Of a stretch of DNA of 21,935 nucleotides, positions 5,574-13,752 are shown in pieces. The translations under genes and the position numbers were made by a program. The stretch spans positions 1 through 21,935 of the forward strand of contig DGYN01000118.1 of assembly GCA_002398405.1 (NCBI GenBank), read 5' to 3'. The notes beneath the pieces were generated by a model that worked only from the letters and a program-made list of their open reading frames with translations, did not search any database and was not told the DNA's origin. Within the stretch, counting starts at the first letter, position 1. Every line of letters begins with the position of its first letter. The DNA is from Caulobacteraceae bacterium UBA5005. Lineage in GTDB: Bacteria; Pseudomonadota; Alphaproteobacteria; Caulobacterales; Caulobacteraceae.

Positions 5574-8228
5574 TCAAGCCTGCCGGAAATCCTCGTGGAC
5601 AATGCGCACCGGGCTGGAATCAGTCTGCGCTTCTCGCCGGAATCCCATATGGGCCGCCAGGTCCAACATGCGATCATTGCCCCGGGCGACTTCGCCCCAG
5701 ACCTTGGACAGCCCGCTCGCGCCCGCATAGTTCAGAATCGCATGCATCAAGGCCGTGCCGACTCCCCGGCTTTGCCAGTCCGTGCGCACCAGCAGGGCCA
5801 ACTCGGCGGTGGCGCCCTCTGGATCGGCGGCGAGCCGGACGACGCCGGCGATCTCTTCGCCGGCGAGCGCGATCAGGACCATCTCCCGGTCGTAGTCGAT
5901 CTGTGACAGTCGCGCGGCCCATTCATGCGGCGGCGCATTCAGCGCGCTGCGAATCCGAAGGCGGACGTCCTCCTTTGCGGTTTTGGCCATCAGGCCGGCG
6001 AGCGCCGCCTCGTCGGAGGGCTTGATCGGCCGTATCGCGACGGCAGCCCCCTCTGGCAGGACCACGTCCGTCGCCAAGGCCGCCGGATAGGGCCGGATCG
6101 CCGGCCGGACGGGATCGCGCGTCAGGCGGGCCCGCGCGTCAAGGCCGATCACCCCCTCCTGGCCGGCCAGCAGGGGGTTGATGTCCAGTTCGGCGATCTC
6201 CGGGATATCCAGCGCCAGCATCGCCAGCCGCTCCAGCACATCGGCGATGGCGTCCAGGTCGGCTGGGGGAACGTCCCGGTAGCCTCGCAAGAGGCGCATC
6301 ACCCGGGTCCGGCCGATCATGTCGGCGGCAAGGACGCGGTTGAGCGGCGGCAGGCCGATCGCGCGGTCGGCCAAGGCCTCGACGGCGACGCCGCCCGCGC
6401 CGAACAGGACGATGGGCCCAAAGGCGGGGTCTGTGGCGATGCCGGCGATCAGTTCGAGGGCGCGGGGGCGCGAGATCATGGTCTGCAGGACAAAGCCTTC
6501 GATCCGCGCCTTCGGCTGTAGCTTCGCGACCCGCTCCAGCATGGCTTGCGCCGCCGCGCTCACCGCCTCCGGCGTCGCAAGGTTCAGGGCCACGCCCCCG
6601 GCGTCCGACTTGTGGGTGATGTCGGGGGACAGGATTTTCAGCGCGAAGGGTCCGGCCATTTCCGCCGCCAGCATCTCGGCCGCCTCCGGATCGGCGGCGG
6701 CCGCACTGGCCAGCACCGGAACGCCGTAAGCGGCCAGCACCGCCTTGGCTTCCGGCTCGGTGAGTTCAAGGCGTCCCTGGGCCAAGGCTCCATCGACCAC
6801 CGCCCGCGCCGCGGCGGGGGAGGGCGCCGATGGTCCGGCCGGCGGCGTCTCCAAGAGCAGGGTCTGGTTCCGGCGGTGCTCGGCCAGGTGCATGAAGGCG
6901 CGGACCGCTTCGTCCGGCGTCTCATGGCTGGGAAGGCCCGCCTTGCCGAAATGCCGCCTTGCCGCCTGCGCCCCCTGATCGCCCAGCCAGCAGGTCAGCA
7001 CCGGCGGCGTGGGGCCAGAGGCGCGCGCCAGCGTCCCGGTGATCGCCTCGGCGCAGGCCAGACTGTCGGTCATGGCGGTGGGACAGCTCATCACCAGGAT
7101 GGCGTCGGCGTCCGGTTCCGCGAGCAGGGCTTCAAAGGCCTTGGCGTACCGGTCGGCCGTGGCGTCGCCGATGATGTCCACCGGATTGCCACGGGACCAT
7201 GTCGCCGGCAGAACCTTGTCGAGCGCGGCGACCGTCCCGTCGCCAAGGGTCGCCAGGCGCCCGCCCAACGCCTCCAGGGCGTCCGCCGCCAGGACCCCCG
7301 CGCCGCCGCCGTTGGTCAGGATCGCCAGCCGGTCACCCTTGACCTTCATTCCCGCCGTCAGGGTGGAGACCGCGTCGAACAGCTCCCGCAGATCGTTCAC
7401 CCGCACCATGCCGGCGCGGTGGAAGGCGGCGTCATAGACCGCGTCCGATCCCGCCAGAGCTCCGGTATGAGAGAACGCTGCCTTGGCGCCGGCGGCGCTG
7501 CGCCCCGCCTTGATCACCACCACCGGCTTGGCCCGCGCGGCGATGCGTCCGGCGGTCATGAACTTGCGCGCGTCGGTGATGCTCTCGATGTAGAGCACGA
7601 TCGCCTTGGTCTGCGGGTCGAGCGCCAGGAAATCGAGCATGTCGCCGAAATCGGCATCGGCCATGTCCCCCAGGGTGACGACCCGCGAAAAGCCGTAGCC
7701 GCGGCCGCTCGCCCAATCGAGCGCCGCCGTGGTGATCGCGCCGGACTGGGCCACGAGGGCGACGCCGCCAGCCTTGGGCGTCAGCTGGGCGAAGCTTGCG
7801 TTCAGGCCGTTCGCCGGTGAAAGCACGCCAAGGCAATTAGGCCCGATGATGCGCAGCAGGTGTGGCTTGGCGGCGTCCAGCATGGCCTGCCGCAGCCGGC
7901 GGCCTTCCTCGCCGCTGAAGCCGGCGCTGATGACGACCGCGGCCCGCGCCCCCTTGGCGCCCAGTTCGGCGATCAGGCCGGGGATGGTGGCGGCCGGGGT
8001 CGCGATGACGGCCAGGTCCGGGGCGACGGGCAGCGAGGCGATGTCGGGATAGGCCAGGGCGGAGCGAATGGATTTGGCGTGTGGATTGACCGGGAAAATC
8101 GGGCCGTCGAATCCGCTTTCCAGCAGATTGCGGGCGAGCACCGCCCCTAGCGAGTTAGGGGTGTTGCTGGCGCCGATCACGGCGATGGCGCGCGGCGCGA
8201 ACAGGGCGTCAAGATTGCGGATCGTCAT
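5574..8228 (-). CDS. ADP-forming acyl-CoA synthetase fused to GNAT acetyltransferase (Pat/PatZ type)
   Basis: 884 residues from the ATG at 8228. Order: CoA-binding Rossmann domain (1-125; AVIGASNTP), succinyl-CoA-ligase-like domains (about 150-460), ATP-grasp domain (about 490-700; KILSPDITHKSDAGGV), C-terminal GNAT domain (about 735-880; acetyl-CoA loop QSRGVGTA). This is the architecture of bacterial Pat/PatZ lysine acetyltransferases, which acylate metabolic enzymes such as acetyl-CoA synthetase. The phospho-histidine of the NDP-forming synthetases is kept (SHTGALAG, His254), so the synthetase half could be active. The ATG overlaps the TGA of the ATPase gene (ATGA), implying translational coupling. 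A role in reprogramming acyl-CoA metabolism at low oxygen is inferred from the FNR-controlled operon. Confidence 0.92.
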   Translation of the reverse strand: MTIRNLDALFAPRAIAVIGASNTPNSLGAVLARNLLESGFDGPIFPVNPHAKSIRSALAYPDIASLPVAPDLAVIATPAATIPGLIAELGAKGARAAVVISAGFSGEEGRRLRQAMLDAAKPHLLRIIGPNCLGVLSPANGLNASFAQLTPKAGGVALVAQSGAITTAALDWASGRGYGFSRVVTLGDMADADFGDMLDFLALDPQTKAIVLYIESITDARKFMTAGRIAARAKPVVVIKAGRSAAGAKAAFSHTGALAGSDAVYDAAFHRAGMVRVNDLRELFDAVSTLTAGMKVKGDRLAILTNGGGAGVLAADALEALGGRLATLGDGTVAALDKVLPATWSRGNPVDIIGDATADRYAKAFEALLAEPDADAILVMSCPTAMTDSLACAEAITGTLARASGPTPPVLTCWLGDQGAQAARRHFGKAGLPSHETPDEAVRAFMHLAEHRRNQTLLLETPPAGPSAPSPAAARAVVDGALAQGRLELTEPEAKAVLAAYGVPVLASAAAADPEAAEMLAAEMAGPFALKILSPDITHKSDAGGVALNLATPEAVSAAAQAMLERVAKLQPKARIEGFVLQTMISRPRALELIAGIATDPAFGPIVLFGAGGVAVEALADRAIGLPPLNRVLAADMIGRTRVMRLLRGYRDVPPADLDAIADVLERLAMLALDIPEIAELDINPLLAGQEGVIGLDARARLTRDPVRPAIRPYPAALATDVVLPEGAAVAIRPIKPSDEAALAGLMAKTAKEDVRLRIRSALNAPPHEWAARLSQIDYDREMVLIALAGEEIAGVVRLAADPEGATAELALLVRTDWQSRGVGTALMHAILNYAGASGLSKVWGEVARGNDRMLDLAAHMGFRREAQTDSSPVRIVHEDFRQA

Positions 8229-10696
8229 GCCGGAACCCTGCCCTTCAGCCACCGCCGCCAGTCCAGCAGCCGGAACCAGCCGCCGGCCGCAACACCCACC
8301 GCGACCGCCGCCGCCAGGAGAGGGAGGCCAGGCGCCTCAATTCGAAAGATCGGCTGAACGGTGGGCGTGTACAGGACCGCGCCCAGGATCGCCATCGCCG
8401 CGATGGCGATCAGCCAGAAGAACCGGCGATGGGGGTCGAACACCGAAATCCGGGCCGATGCGGAGTCGGAAATCGCCAGGGCGAGATTGGCGATAATCAG
8501 GACCGCGAAGGCCGCGCCCCGCGCCTCGCCTTCCTCCCACCGGGACAGCGCCCAGGCATAGAATCCCAGGATGACGATCGTCGCGATCACCCCCTGCAGG
8601 ATGGCGAAGGTGATCTGCCGTGGACCGAACAGGGCCTCGGTGCGGGCCCGGGGCGGCCGCCGCATCGCGCCATCGTCGCTGGGCTCCCCCTCGAAGACCA
8701 GGGAGCAGACCGGGTCGACCACCAGTTCCAGGAGGACGACATGCATCGGGAACAGCAGCTGCGGCATGCCAAGCAGAATGGGGGCCAGCGCCAGGCCGGC
8801 GATCGGCACATGGATCGCCGTGACATAGGTGAGCGCCTTGCGCAGGTTCGCGAAAATGCGTCGTCCCAGACGCACCCCGCCGACGATGGATGCGAAGCTG
8901 TCGTCCAGCAGAACCAGGTCCGCCGCCTCGCGCGCCACGTCTGTGCCGCGCCGGCCCATGGCGATGCCGATGTGGGCCGCCTCCAGGGCGGGCGCGTCGT
9001 TCACCCCGTCGCCGGTCATGGCGACCACCTCGCCGTTGGCCTTGAGGGCCTCGACCAGTTTCAGCTTCTGGTCCGGCTGCACCCGAGCAAAGACCCGCGC
9101 CGTGCGCACCCGCGCTTGCAGATCGGGCAAGGACATGGCGGCGATCTCGCCGCCCAGCAAAACCCCGGCGGAAACGTCGATCCCGGCTTGCCGTGCGATG
9201 GCCAGGGCCGTCGCTGGATAGTCGCCCGTGATCATGGCCACCGCGATGCCTGCGGCCCGCGCCTCCGCCAGGGCCGCGGGAACGTCCGGGCGCAAGGGAT
9301 CGACGAAGGCGAGCAGCCCCTGGAACTGGAACGCCGCGTCTTCGGGCGAGTCCGGAAAACTTTCACCCCGCCAGGAGGCCGCCGCCAGGACGCGATGGCC
9401 CGCCGAGGCGAGGTCCTCCAGGGCTGCGGCGTAGATCGTCACCTCGTCCTGCGGCAGGCGGCAAAGGCGGAATATGGCTTCGGGCGCCCCCTTCGCGCCG
9501 GCAACCTGTCCGTCGCCGGACGCCCAGACTTGGACGACCGCCAGCCGCTCCTTGCACAAGGGCCAGGTGCGCAGCGGCGTCTGCGGCGCGCGGGGCGCCG
9601 CGAACTCAAGCATCGCCTGATCGAGGGGGTCGATCGAATGCCGTGGCGACGCCAGCACGCCCGCCTCGACAAGCGAGGCGGTTTGGTGTGGGAGAGGTTG
9701 GTCCGAACCTGCGGCGTAGGTCGATCCCGAGACCCACAGCTTCGCAAGCCGCATATGGTTCTCGGTCAGGGTTCCGGTCTTGTCGACGCAAAGGACGCTG
9801 GCGGCGCCGAGACTTTCGATCACCGCCCCCCGCCTGACAATGACCTTGTGCCGCGCCAGCCGCCAGGCGCCCAGCGCCAGGAACACGGCCAGCACCATGG
9901 GAAACTCTTCGGGAATGAGCGCGATCGAGATCGTGAGGCCTGCAAGCACGCCTTCAACCCAGTCCCCTCTGATCAGCCCGTAAGCGGCCGTGATCACCCC
10001 GCAGAAGACCAGAGCCGCGGCGCCGAGCAGTCCGACGAGCCGGCCGGCGGTCTTCTGGAGCGGCGTCCGCTCTTCACCCAGGATGGCCAGCGAGGCGCCG
10101 ATACGCCCGAACTCGGTCTGCCGGCCCGTAACGGTCACGAGCGCCAGCCCATGTCCGCCCACGACCAGGGTTCCGGCCAGAAGCGCTGCTCCATCTCCCG
10201 CGATATCAGGCGCTTTTGCGACCGGTGCGGACTCCCCGGTAAGCGCTGACTCATCCACCATCAGCACATCGCCGCTCATCAGGGTGGCGTCGGCGGATAG
10301 GCGCTCGCCCTCGCCGACGACCAACAGGTCGCCGGGAACGATATCGCGGGCGGGAACGCGCCTTTGCACCCCGCCCCGAAGGACCCGCGCATAGGGTTCA
10401 GCCAACTGCCGCAGGGCCGCCAGGGCGCGTTCACTGCGGGCTTCCTGGGCAATCACCAGCCCCAGGGCCACGCAGGCGCCGCCGGCCAGAAACAAGCCCT
10501 CGGCCAGGTCGCCAAGGAACAGGTAAAGCCCGATGGCGGCCAGCAGCAGGAGAAACATGGGCTCCCGCAGCGAGCCCAGGATCAATTTCACGAGCGACCG
10601 CCGCCTTGGCGCGTCCAAGGTGTTGGGGCCTGTGGCCGCGAGCCGGCGGGCGGCTTCGTCCTCGCCCAGACCCAGATGAAGATCGGTAGTGGTCAA
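8225..10696 (-). CDS. P2-like cation-transporting P-type ATPase
   Basis: 823 residues from a TTG at 10696 (AGAGGA about 8 nt upstream). It has an N-terminal cation-ATPase domain, actuator TGES (153-156), phosphorylation site DKTGTLT (Asp305), nucleotide-binding KGAPE (402-406), hinge TGDGVNDAP (561-569) and about ten membrane helices. The ion-binding motif in M4 reads IPEEFP (261-266) rather than the PEGLP of SERCA-like Ca2+ pumps, and M6 contains ELVVDP. This marks an uncharacterised subgroup near the Ca2+/Mg2+ ATPases, and the ion cannot be named from sequence. It is the first gene of the operon with the Pat-type enzyme and attachment-family protein, behind an FNR/FixK box. A link to ion homeostasis when respiration is limited is inference. 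Confidence 0.92.
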   Translation of the reverse strand: MTTTDLHLGLGEDEAARRLAATGPNTLDAPRRRSLVKLILGSLREPMFLLLLAAIGLYLFLGDLAEGLFLAGGACVALGLVIAQEARSERALAALRQLAEPYARVLRGGVQRRVPARDIVPGDLLVVGEGERLSADATLMSGDVLMVDESALTGESAPVAKAPDIAGDGAALLAGTLVVGGHGLALVTVTGRQTEFGRIGASLAILGEERTPLQKTAGRLVGLLGAAALVFCGVITAAYGLIRGDWVEGVLAGLTISIALIPEEFPMVLAVFLALGAWRLARHKVIVRRGAVIESLGAASVLCVDKTGTLTENHMRLAKLWVSGSTYAAGSDQPLPHQTASLVEAGVLASPRHSIDPLDQAMLEFAAPRAPQTPLRTWPLCKERLAVVQVWASGDGQVAGAKGAPEAIFRLCRLPQDEVTIYAAALEDLASAGHRVLAAASWRGESFPDSPEDAAFQFQGLLAFVDPLRPDVPAALAEARAAGIAVAMITGDYPATALAIARQAGIDVSAGVLLGGEIAAMSLPDLQARVRTARVFARVQPDQKLKLVEALKANGEVVAMTGDGVNDAPALEAAHIGIAMGRRGTDVAREAADLVLLDDSFASIVGGVRLGRRIFANLRKALTYVTAIHVPIAGLALAPILLGMPQLLFPMHVVLLELVVDPVCSLVFEGEPSDDGAMRRPPRARTEALFGPRQITFAILQGVIATIVILGFYAWALSRWEEGEARGAAFAVLIIANLALAISDSASARISVFDPHRRFFWLIAIAAMAILGAVLYTPTVQPIFRIEAPGLPLLAAAVAVGVAAGGWFRLLDWRRWLKGRVPA

Positions 10697-10709
10697 GTCC
10701 GCGTCCTCT

Positions 10710-10725
10710 AGGCGGACTTCCGCCT
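10710..10725 (-). promoter_or_regulatory. Hairpin at the predicted 5' end of the ATPase mRNA
   Basis: AGGCGG (10710-10715) and CCGCCT (10720-10725) form a 6-bp stem with a 4-nt loop. If the FNR box at 10761 works at -41.5, transcription starts near 10726, so the mRNA would begin almost directly with this hairpin, 14 nt before the TTG. It may protect the 5' end or tune initiation. Confidence 0.4.
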
Positions 10726-10732
10726 GAGGTGG

Positions 10733-10774
10733 ACCCTGACCTAAGGCGGCCTACGCTCCCTTGACCTGGCTCAA
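10733..10774 (-). promoter_or_regulatory. FNR/FixK-type promoter of the ATPase operon
   Basis: TTGACCTGGCTCAA at 10761-10774 is a TTGA-N6-TCAA palindrome. On the minus strand CAGGGT at 10733-10738 lies 32 nt from its centre, the spacing seen at the other FNR-type promoters here. The box lies 8 nt past the stop of the Rap1a-like gene and about 71 nt before the ATPase TTG. The same 14-mer occurs at 11279. Confidence 0.78.
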
Positions 10775-10781
10775 CGGTGAA

Positions 10782-11204
10782 TCATTGGGTGCGGCCCGCG
10801 AACATATTGCACTTCAGGGATGGAGTAGCCGCCCGTTCGATCACAGCGGCCGCCGCCGCCTTTTCCACCTGGGGGTTCACCTCCATGTAGTCGAGGAAGG
10901 CCTGGCGGAAATGGTCAAGACTCAGCGCGGTGTTCGGGCAAAGATCCCGCGCCGAGACGCCGCTGATCCTATCCTGGGCGACCAGTTGATCGATGGACCC
11001 CGCCAAATAGCCAAGGCACATCTCGAACTGACCGTCGCCCGCGTTCTCGGCGGCGGCGCAAAGGCCTTTCACCTGGCCCGCGTTCACAAACCCGCGCGTC
11101 TCCCCCAAGGTTGAGGCCGCCGGGGGCTCGGCGTTTCTATAAAATCGAGGCGGCACATCGGAGGCAGCCAGGGCGAAGACAAAGGTCAGCAGGATCTGGA
11201 GCAT
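10782..11204 (-). CDS. Secreted Rap1a/Tai-family protein
   Basis: 140 residues from the ATG at 11204, with GGGAG about 9 nt upstream. Residues 1-15 form a short signal peptide. The rest matches the Rap1a/Tai layout: MCLGYLAGSID, then a conserved DLCPNTALSLDHFRQAFLDY, NPQVEKAAAAAVIERA and a C-terminal Cys. The four mature cysteines (C49, C63, C89, C132) would form the two disulfides typical of the fold. Characterised members are periplasmic immunity proteins against type VI secretion amidases, but most genomic relatives stand alone, and no amidase effector or secretion gene is in this window. It is divergent from the alpha/beta hydrolase with an FNR box between them. The minus-strand -10 position is poor, so control of this gene by the box is uncertain. 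Confidence 0.75.
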   Translation of the reverse strand: MLQILLTFVFALAASDVPPRFYRNAEPPAASTLGETRGFVNAGQVKGLCAAAENAGDGQFEMCLGYLAGSIDQLVAQDRISGVSARDLCPNTALSLDHFRQAFLDYMEVNPQVEKAAAAAVIERAATPSLKCNMFAGRTQ

Positions 11205-11278
11205 CTATTCGAACTCCCAGGGCCGTCGAAGGACGGGTCAGTTCTGAAGGCAGTCTGAGCCCAGGCAAGGCCATGGCA

Positions 11279-11319
11279 TTGACCTGGCTCAAGGGCGCCT
11301 GGACCTGGACCGCTACCTT
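11279..11319 (+). promoter_or_regulatory. FNR/FixK-type promoter of the hydrolase gene
   Basis: TTGACCTGGCTCAA at 11279-11292 is followed on the plus strand by TACCTT at 11314-11319, centred 31 nt from the box. Transcription would start about 7 nt after the -10, at 11326-11327, which is the GTG start codon itself. The hydrolase mRNA is therefore predicted to be leaderless. Confidence 0.75.
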
Positions 11320-11325
11320 GGCGGC

Positions 11326-12327
11326 GTGACCCGCGCCCGGCCATATCGGCGACACTCAACGCCCCGCCTCCGATGGATCGCCGCCGCCGTGCTTGCGGCT
11401 CTTGGCGCCGTGGCCGTCCTCGCGGCCAAATCCGCCTTCGACAAGGACATGACGGCCGCCCGCGCCGCGACCCAGGGCCGCAGCCAGGTGATCGCCAGCC
11501 CCTATGGCCCCATCGAATACGCCGATGTCGGCCAGGGCCCGGTGCTTTTGATGATCCACGGCAGCGGCGGCGGCTTCGATCAGGGCCTGGCCTTCAGCCG
11601 GCCTTTGCGGTCGCAGGCGGTGCGCATCATCGCGCCCTCGCGCTTCGGCTATCTGCGCAGCGCCATGCCCAAGGACGCCACGCCGGAGATGCAGGCCGAT
11701 GCGCTGGCCTACCTTTTGAGGACCCTAGAGATAGACGACGCGGTGATCTTTGGCGGCTCGGCCGGCGGCCTCTCAGCGGCGCAGCTCGCCATACGCCATC
11801 CTGACCTCTGCCGCGGTCTCATTCTTGGCGTGCCGGCCATCTATGCGCCGGAACGCGCGCCCAACACCAACGCGGCGCCGAACCGCGCGGTGCAGGCCCT
11901 GATCAACCGCGCTCTGGGCTCTGACGTCCTGTTCTGGCTGGGCGTCAGGACCGCGCCGGATTTCATGACCAAGATGATCCTGGCGACCGATCCGCGCCTG
12001 GTCGCGGATGCTCCCGTCCCGGAGCAGCAACGGGTCCGCGACGTCCTCTTCCACATCCTGCCGATCAGCGCCCGCAAGGAGGGCCTGGTGATGGACAGCG
12101 CAACCGCGGGGGCGCCGCCGCGATACGCCTTGGAGTCCATCGCCTGCCCGGCCTTGGCGATCAGCGCCAGGGACGATCTCTATGGAACGGACAAGGCCGC
12201 GCGTTTCGCCGCGGCCCATATCCCCGGCGCCCGGCTCATTCTCTACGACACGGGCGGTCATCTGTGGGTCGGGCATGACGCCGAACTCTGGCAAGCGGTC
12301 GCGGCGTTCATCGCTGATGGCGGCTAG
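11326..12327 (+). CDS. Membrane-anchored alpha/beta hydrolase
   Basis: 333 residues from a GTG at 11326. A basic N-terminus and one hydrophobic helix (about 16-35) anchor the protein, placing the hydrolase domain in the periplasm. The fold is a standard alpha/beta hydrolase: oxyanion loop HGSGGG (78-83), nucleophile elbow GGSAGG (Ser145), acid in SARDDLYGT (Asp283 or Asp284) and catalytic histidine in GGHLWVG (His312). The substrate cannot be told; esters or lactones are the usual targets. No ribosome-binding site is visible, in line with the predicted leaderless start under the FNR/FixK box 34 nt upstream. The gene ends 6 bp before the convergent stop of the TPR-like gene. Confidence 0.88.
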   Translation: MTRARPYRRHSTPRLRWIAAAVLAALGAVAVLAAKSAFDKDMTAARAATQGRSQVIASPYGPIEYADVGQGPVLLMIHGSGGGFDQGLAFSRPLRSQAVRIIAPSRFGYLRSAMPKDATPEMQADALAYLLRTLEIDDAVIFGGSAGGLSAAQLAIRHPDLCRGLILGVPAIYAPERAPNTNAAPNRAVQALINRALGSDVLFWLGVRTAPDFMTKMILATDPRLVADAPVPEQQRVRDVLFHILPISARKEGLVMDSATAGAPPRYALESIACPALAISARDDLYGTDKAARFAAAHIPGARLILYDTGGHLWVGHDAELWQAVAAFIADGG

Positions 12328-12333
12328 GAATCC

Positions 12334-12975
12334 CTAACTGGCCTTCCCTCGCGCCTCGGCCAGCAGGGCCTGTATCTCGCCCCGCCGGCCGCGGTCGGCG
12401 ATCTCGCGTCCCGGGCGGGCAGGCGCGGCGAGCGCCTTTTCCAGGTAGCGGACCGCGCCGGCATAGTCCTTCTGGCGCAGCAGGAAGTCTCCCATGAAGA
12501 AGTTCGGATCGATCCCGTTGGGGTTGGTCTGCAAGGCGCGCGTCAGATAGCTCCGCGCCTTTGCCTTGTCGCCAAAGCCGATCGGCGCGCCCGGAACCTG
12601 GGCATAGAGTGAGCCCAGGCTTGTATAGACCGAACCCTCCAGGGCGAGTGCGTTGATCTTCTCGGCGCGCTCAAGCATCGCCTTGGCTTCCTTGGCCCGG
12701 CTAAGCCCCCCCAGGCCGCCCTTCAGCCCGCCGGCGGACGCGGTGATGATCGCATCCCAGACCAGCGGCTCGGCCCGGCCCGGGCATTGGGCGACGAAAC
12801 CGTCAGCCTGGGCGGCGAGCTTTTCCATCGCGGCCGAGCGGCTGGGCTTTGGCGTCTGATAACTGACCCGCTCCCACGCCCCCTGCAGGGTGCGGACATT
12901 ATCGTCGCATACGTCGGCGAGGGCAGGGGCGGCGGCGGTCAGGGACAGGATCGCGGATAGGAGAAGGGTTCGCAT
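12334..12975 (-). CDS. Periplasmic TPR-like protein, last gene of the candidate biosynthetic operon
   Basis: 213 residues from the ATG at 12975. Residues 1-20 are a signal peptide ending ALA. The mature protein is mostly helical with tetratricopeptide-like repeats: AKAMLERAEKINALALEGSVY, then GDKAKARSYLTRALQTNPN and KDYAGAVRYLEKALAAP. A Cys pair (Cys23, Cys64) may form a disulfide. It begins 12 nt after the SDR stop on the same strand and so belongs to the five-gene operon. TPR proteins scaffold partners; here it would act in the periplasm, perhaps in export, assembly or sensing of the product. That role is inference from position only. Confidence 0.8.
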   Translation of the reverse strand: MRTLLLSAILSLTAAAPALADVCDDNVRTLQGAWERVSYQTPKPSRSAAMEKLAAQADGFVAQCPGRAEPLVWDAIITASAGGLKGGLGGLSRAKEAKAMLERAEKINALALEGSVYTSLGSLYAQVPGAPIGFGDKAKARSYLTRALQTNPNGIDPNFFMGDFLLRQKDYAGAVRYLEKALAAPARPGREIADRGRRGEIQALLAEARGKAS

Positions 12976-12987
12976 AAGGGGCTCCGT

Positions 12988-13752
12988 TCAACTCGGGGAT
13001 TGGAAGAGGGCGCGCGCCTTGGCGTCGTTGGGCCGCAGGGCCCTGTCGACCAGGGCGGGCAAGAGCGCATTGAGGCGCACGAAGGCGGATTCGGGGAAGC
13101 CGAGGAACGCCTCGCCCCGCTCCTTTCTAATCGCCTCGACAATGCGGCGGGCGACCAGGGCGGGGTCATCCATCGTCATGCCGGTCAGGGCCGCGAAGCG
13201 CAGCACCAGGGGGGAGTTGAGCGGGGTCTTGACCGCCCGGGGTGCGATGTAGGTCACGCCGGCGCCCGTACCTGCGAGTTCGCGGCGAAGCGCCTGGCTG
13301 AGACCCCTCAGGCCCGCCTTGGAACTGGAATAGGTCGCGAAATGGGCGAAGTTGATCGAGCCGAAGATCGACCCGATGTTGACGATCCTGCCGCTCCCGC
13401 GCGCCTTCATGCGGCCGACCACCGCCTGGCAGAGACGCGCCGGGGCGATCAGATTGATCATATAGGTCGCCACGGTGTCGGCCGGGCTCTGCCCTTCGAT
13501 CGGCCCGAACCACTGCACGCCCGCCAGATTGATGAGCACGTCCCAATCGCGGGCGCCGACCGTGGCGGCCGCCCGGTCGATGCCTTCAGGCGAACTGAGG
13601 TCCGCCGCGATGTAGCCCAGACGGGGGTTCGACGGACGGATGCGGTCCAGGACCGTCACCCGCGCGCCCGCCTCGACCAGCAGGGCGGCGATCAGGCTTC
13701 CGAGCGAGCCGGAACCGCCCGTCACGAGCACCTCCAAGCGTTCAAACTGCAT
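12988..13752 (-). CDS. Short-chain dehydrogenase/reductase
   Basis: 254 residues from the ATG at 13752. The frame stays open to 13896, but that extension lies inside the upstream gene and is not SDR-like. Rossmann motif TGGSGSLG (11-18), NLAG (75-78, for the usual NNAG), catalytic Ser128 (NIGS), Tyr141 and Lys145 (YSSSK) form a complete classical SDR active site. An acidic residue after beta-2 (VLDR, Asp36) suggests NAD(H), but cofactor preference is uncertain. The ATG lies 11 nt inside the end of the diiron-oxidase gene, so translation is coupled. It is the likely redox step on an alcohol or ketone in the pathway of this operon. Confidence 0.92.
   Translation of the reverse strand: MQFERLEVLVTGGSGSLGSLIAALLVEAGARVTVLDRIRPSNPRLGYIAADLSSPEGIDRAAATVGARDWDVLINLAGVQWFGPIEGQSPADTVATYMINLIAPARLCQAVVGRMKARGSGRIVNIGSIFGSINFAHFATYSSSKAGLRGLSQALRRELAGTGAGVTYIAPRAVKTPLNSPLVLRFAALTGMTMDDPALVARRIVEAIRKERGEAFLGFPESAFVRLNALLPALVDRALRPNDAKARALFQSPS

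Noticed and set aside
6546..7820. Plus-strand open frame of 424 codons
   Set aside because: Antisense to the acyl-CoA synthetase/GNAT gene; Arg/Gly-rich with no domain-like sequence.
8429..10249. Plus-strand open frame of 606 codons
   Set aside because: Antisense to the P-type ATPase gene, whose motifs are all intact.
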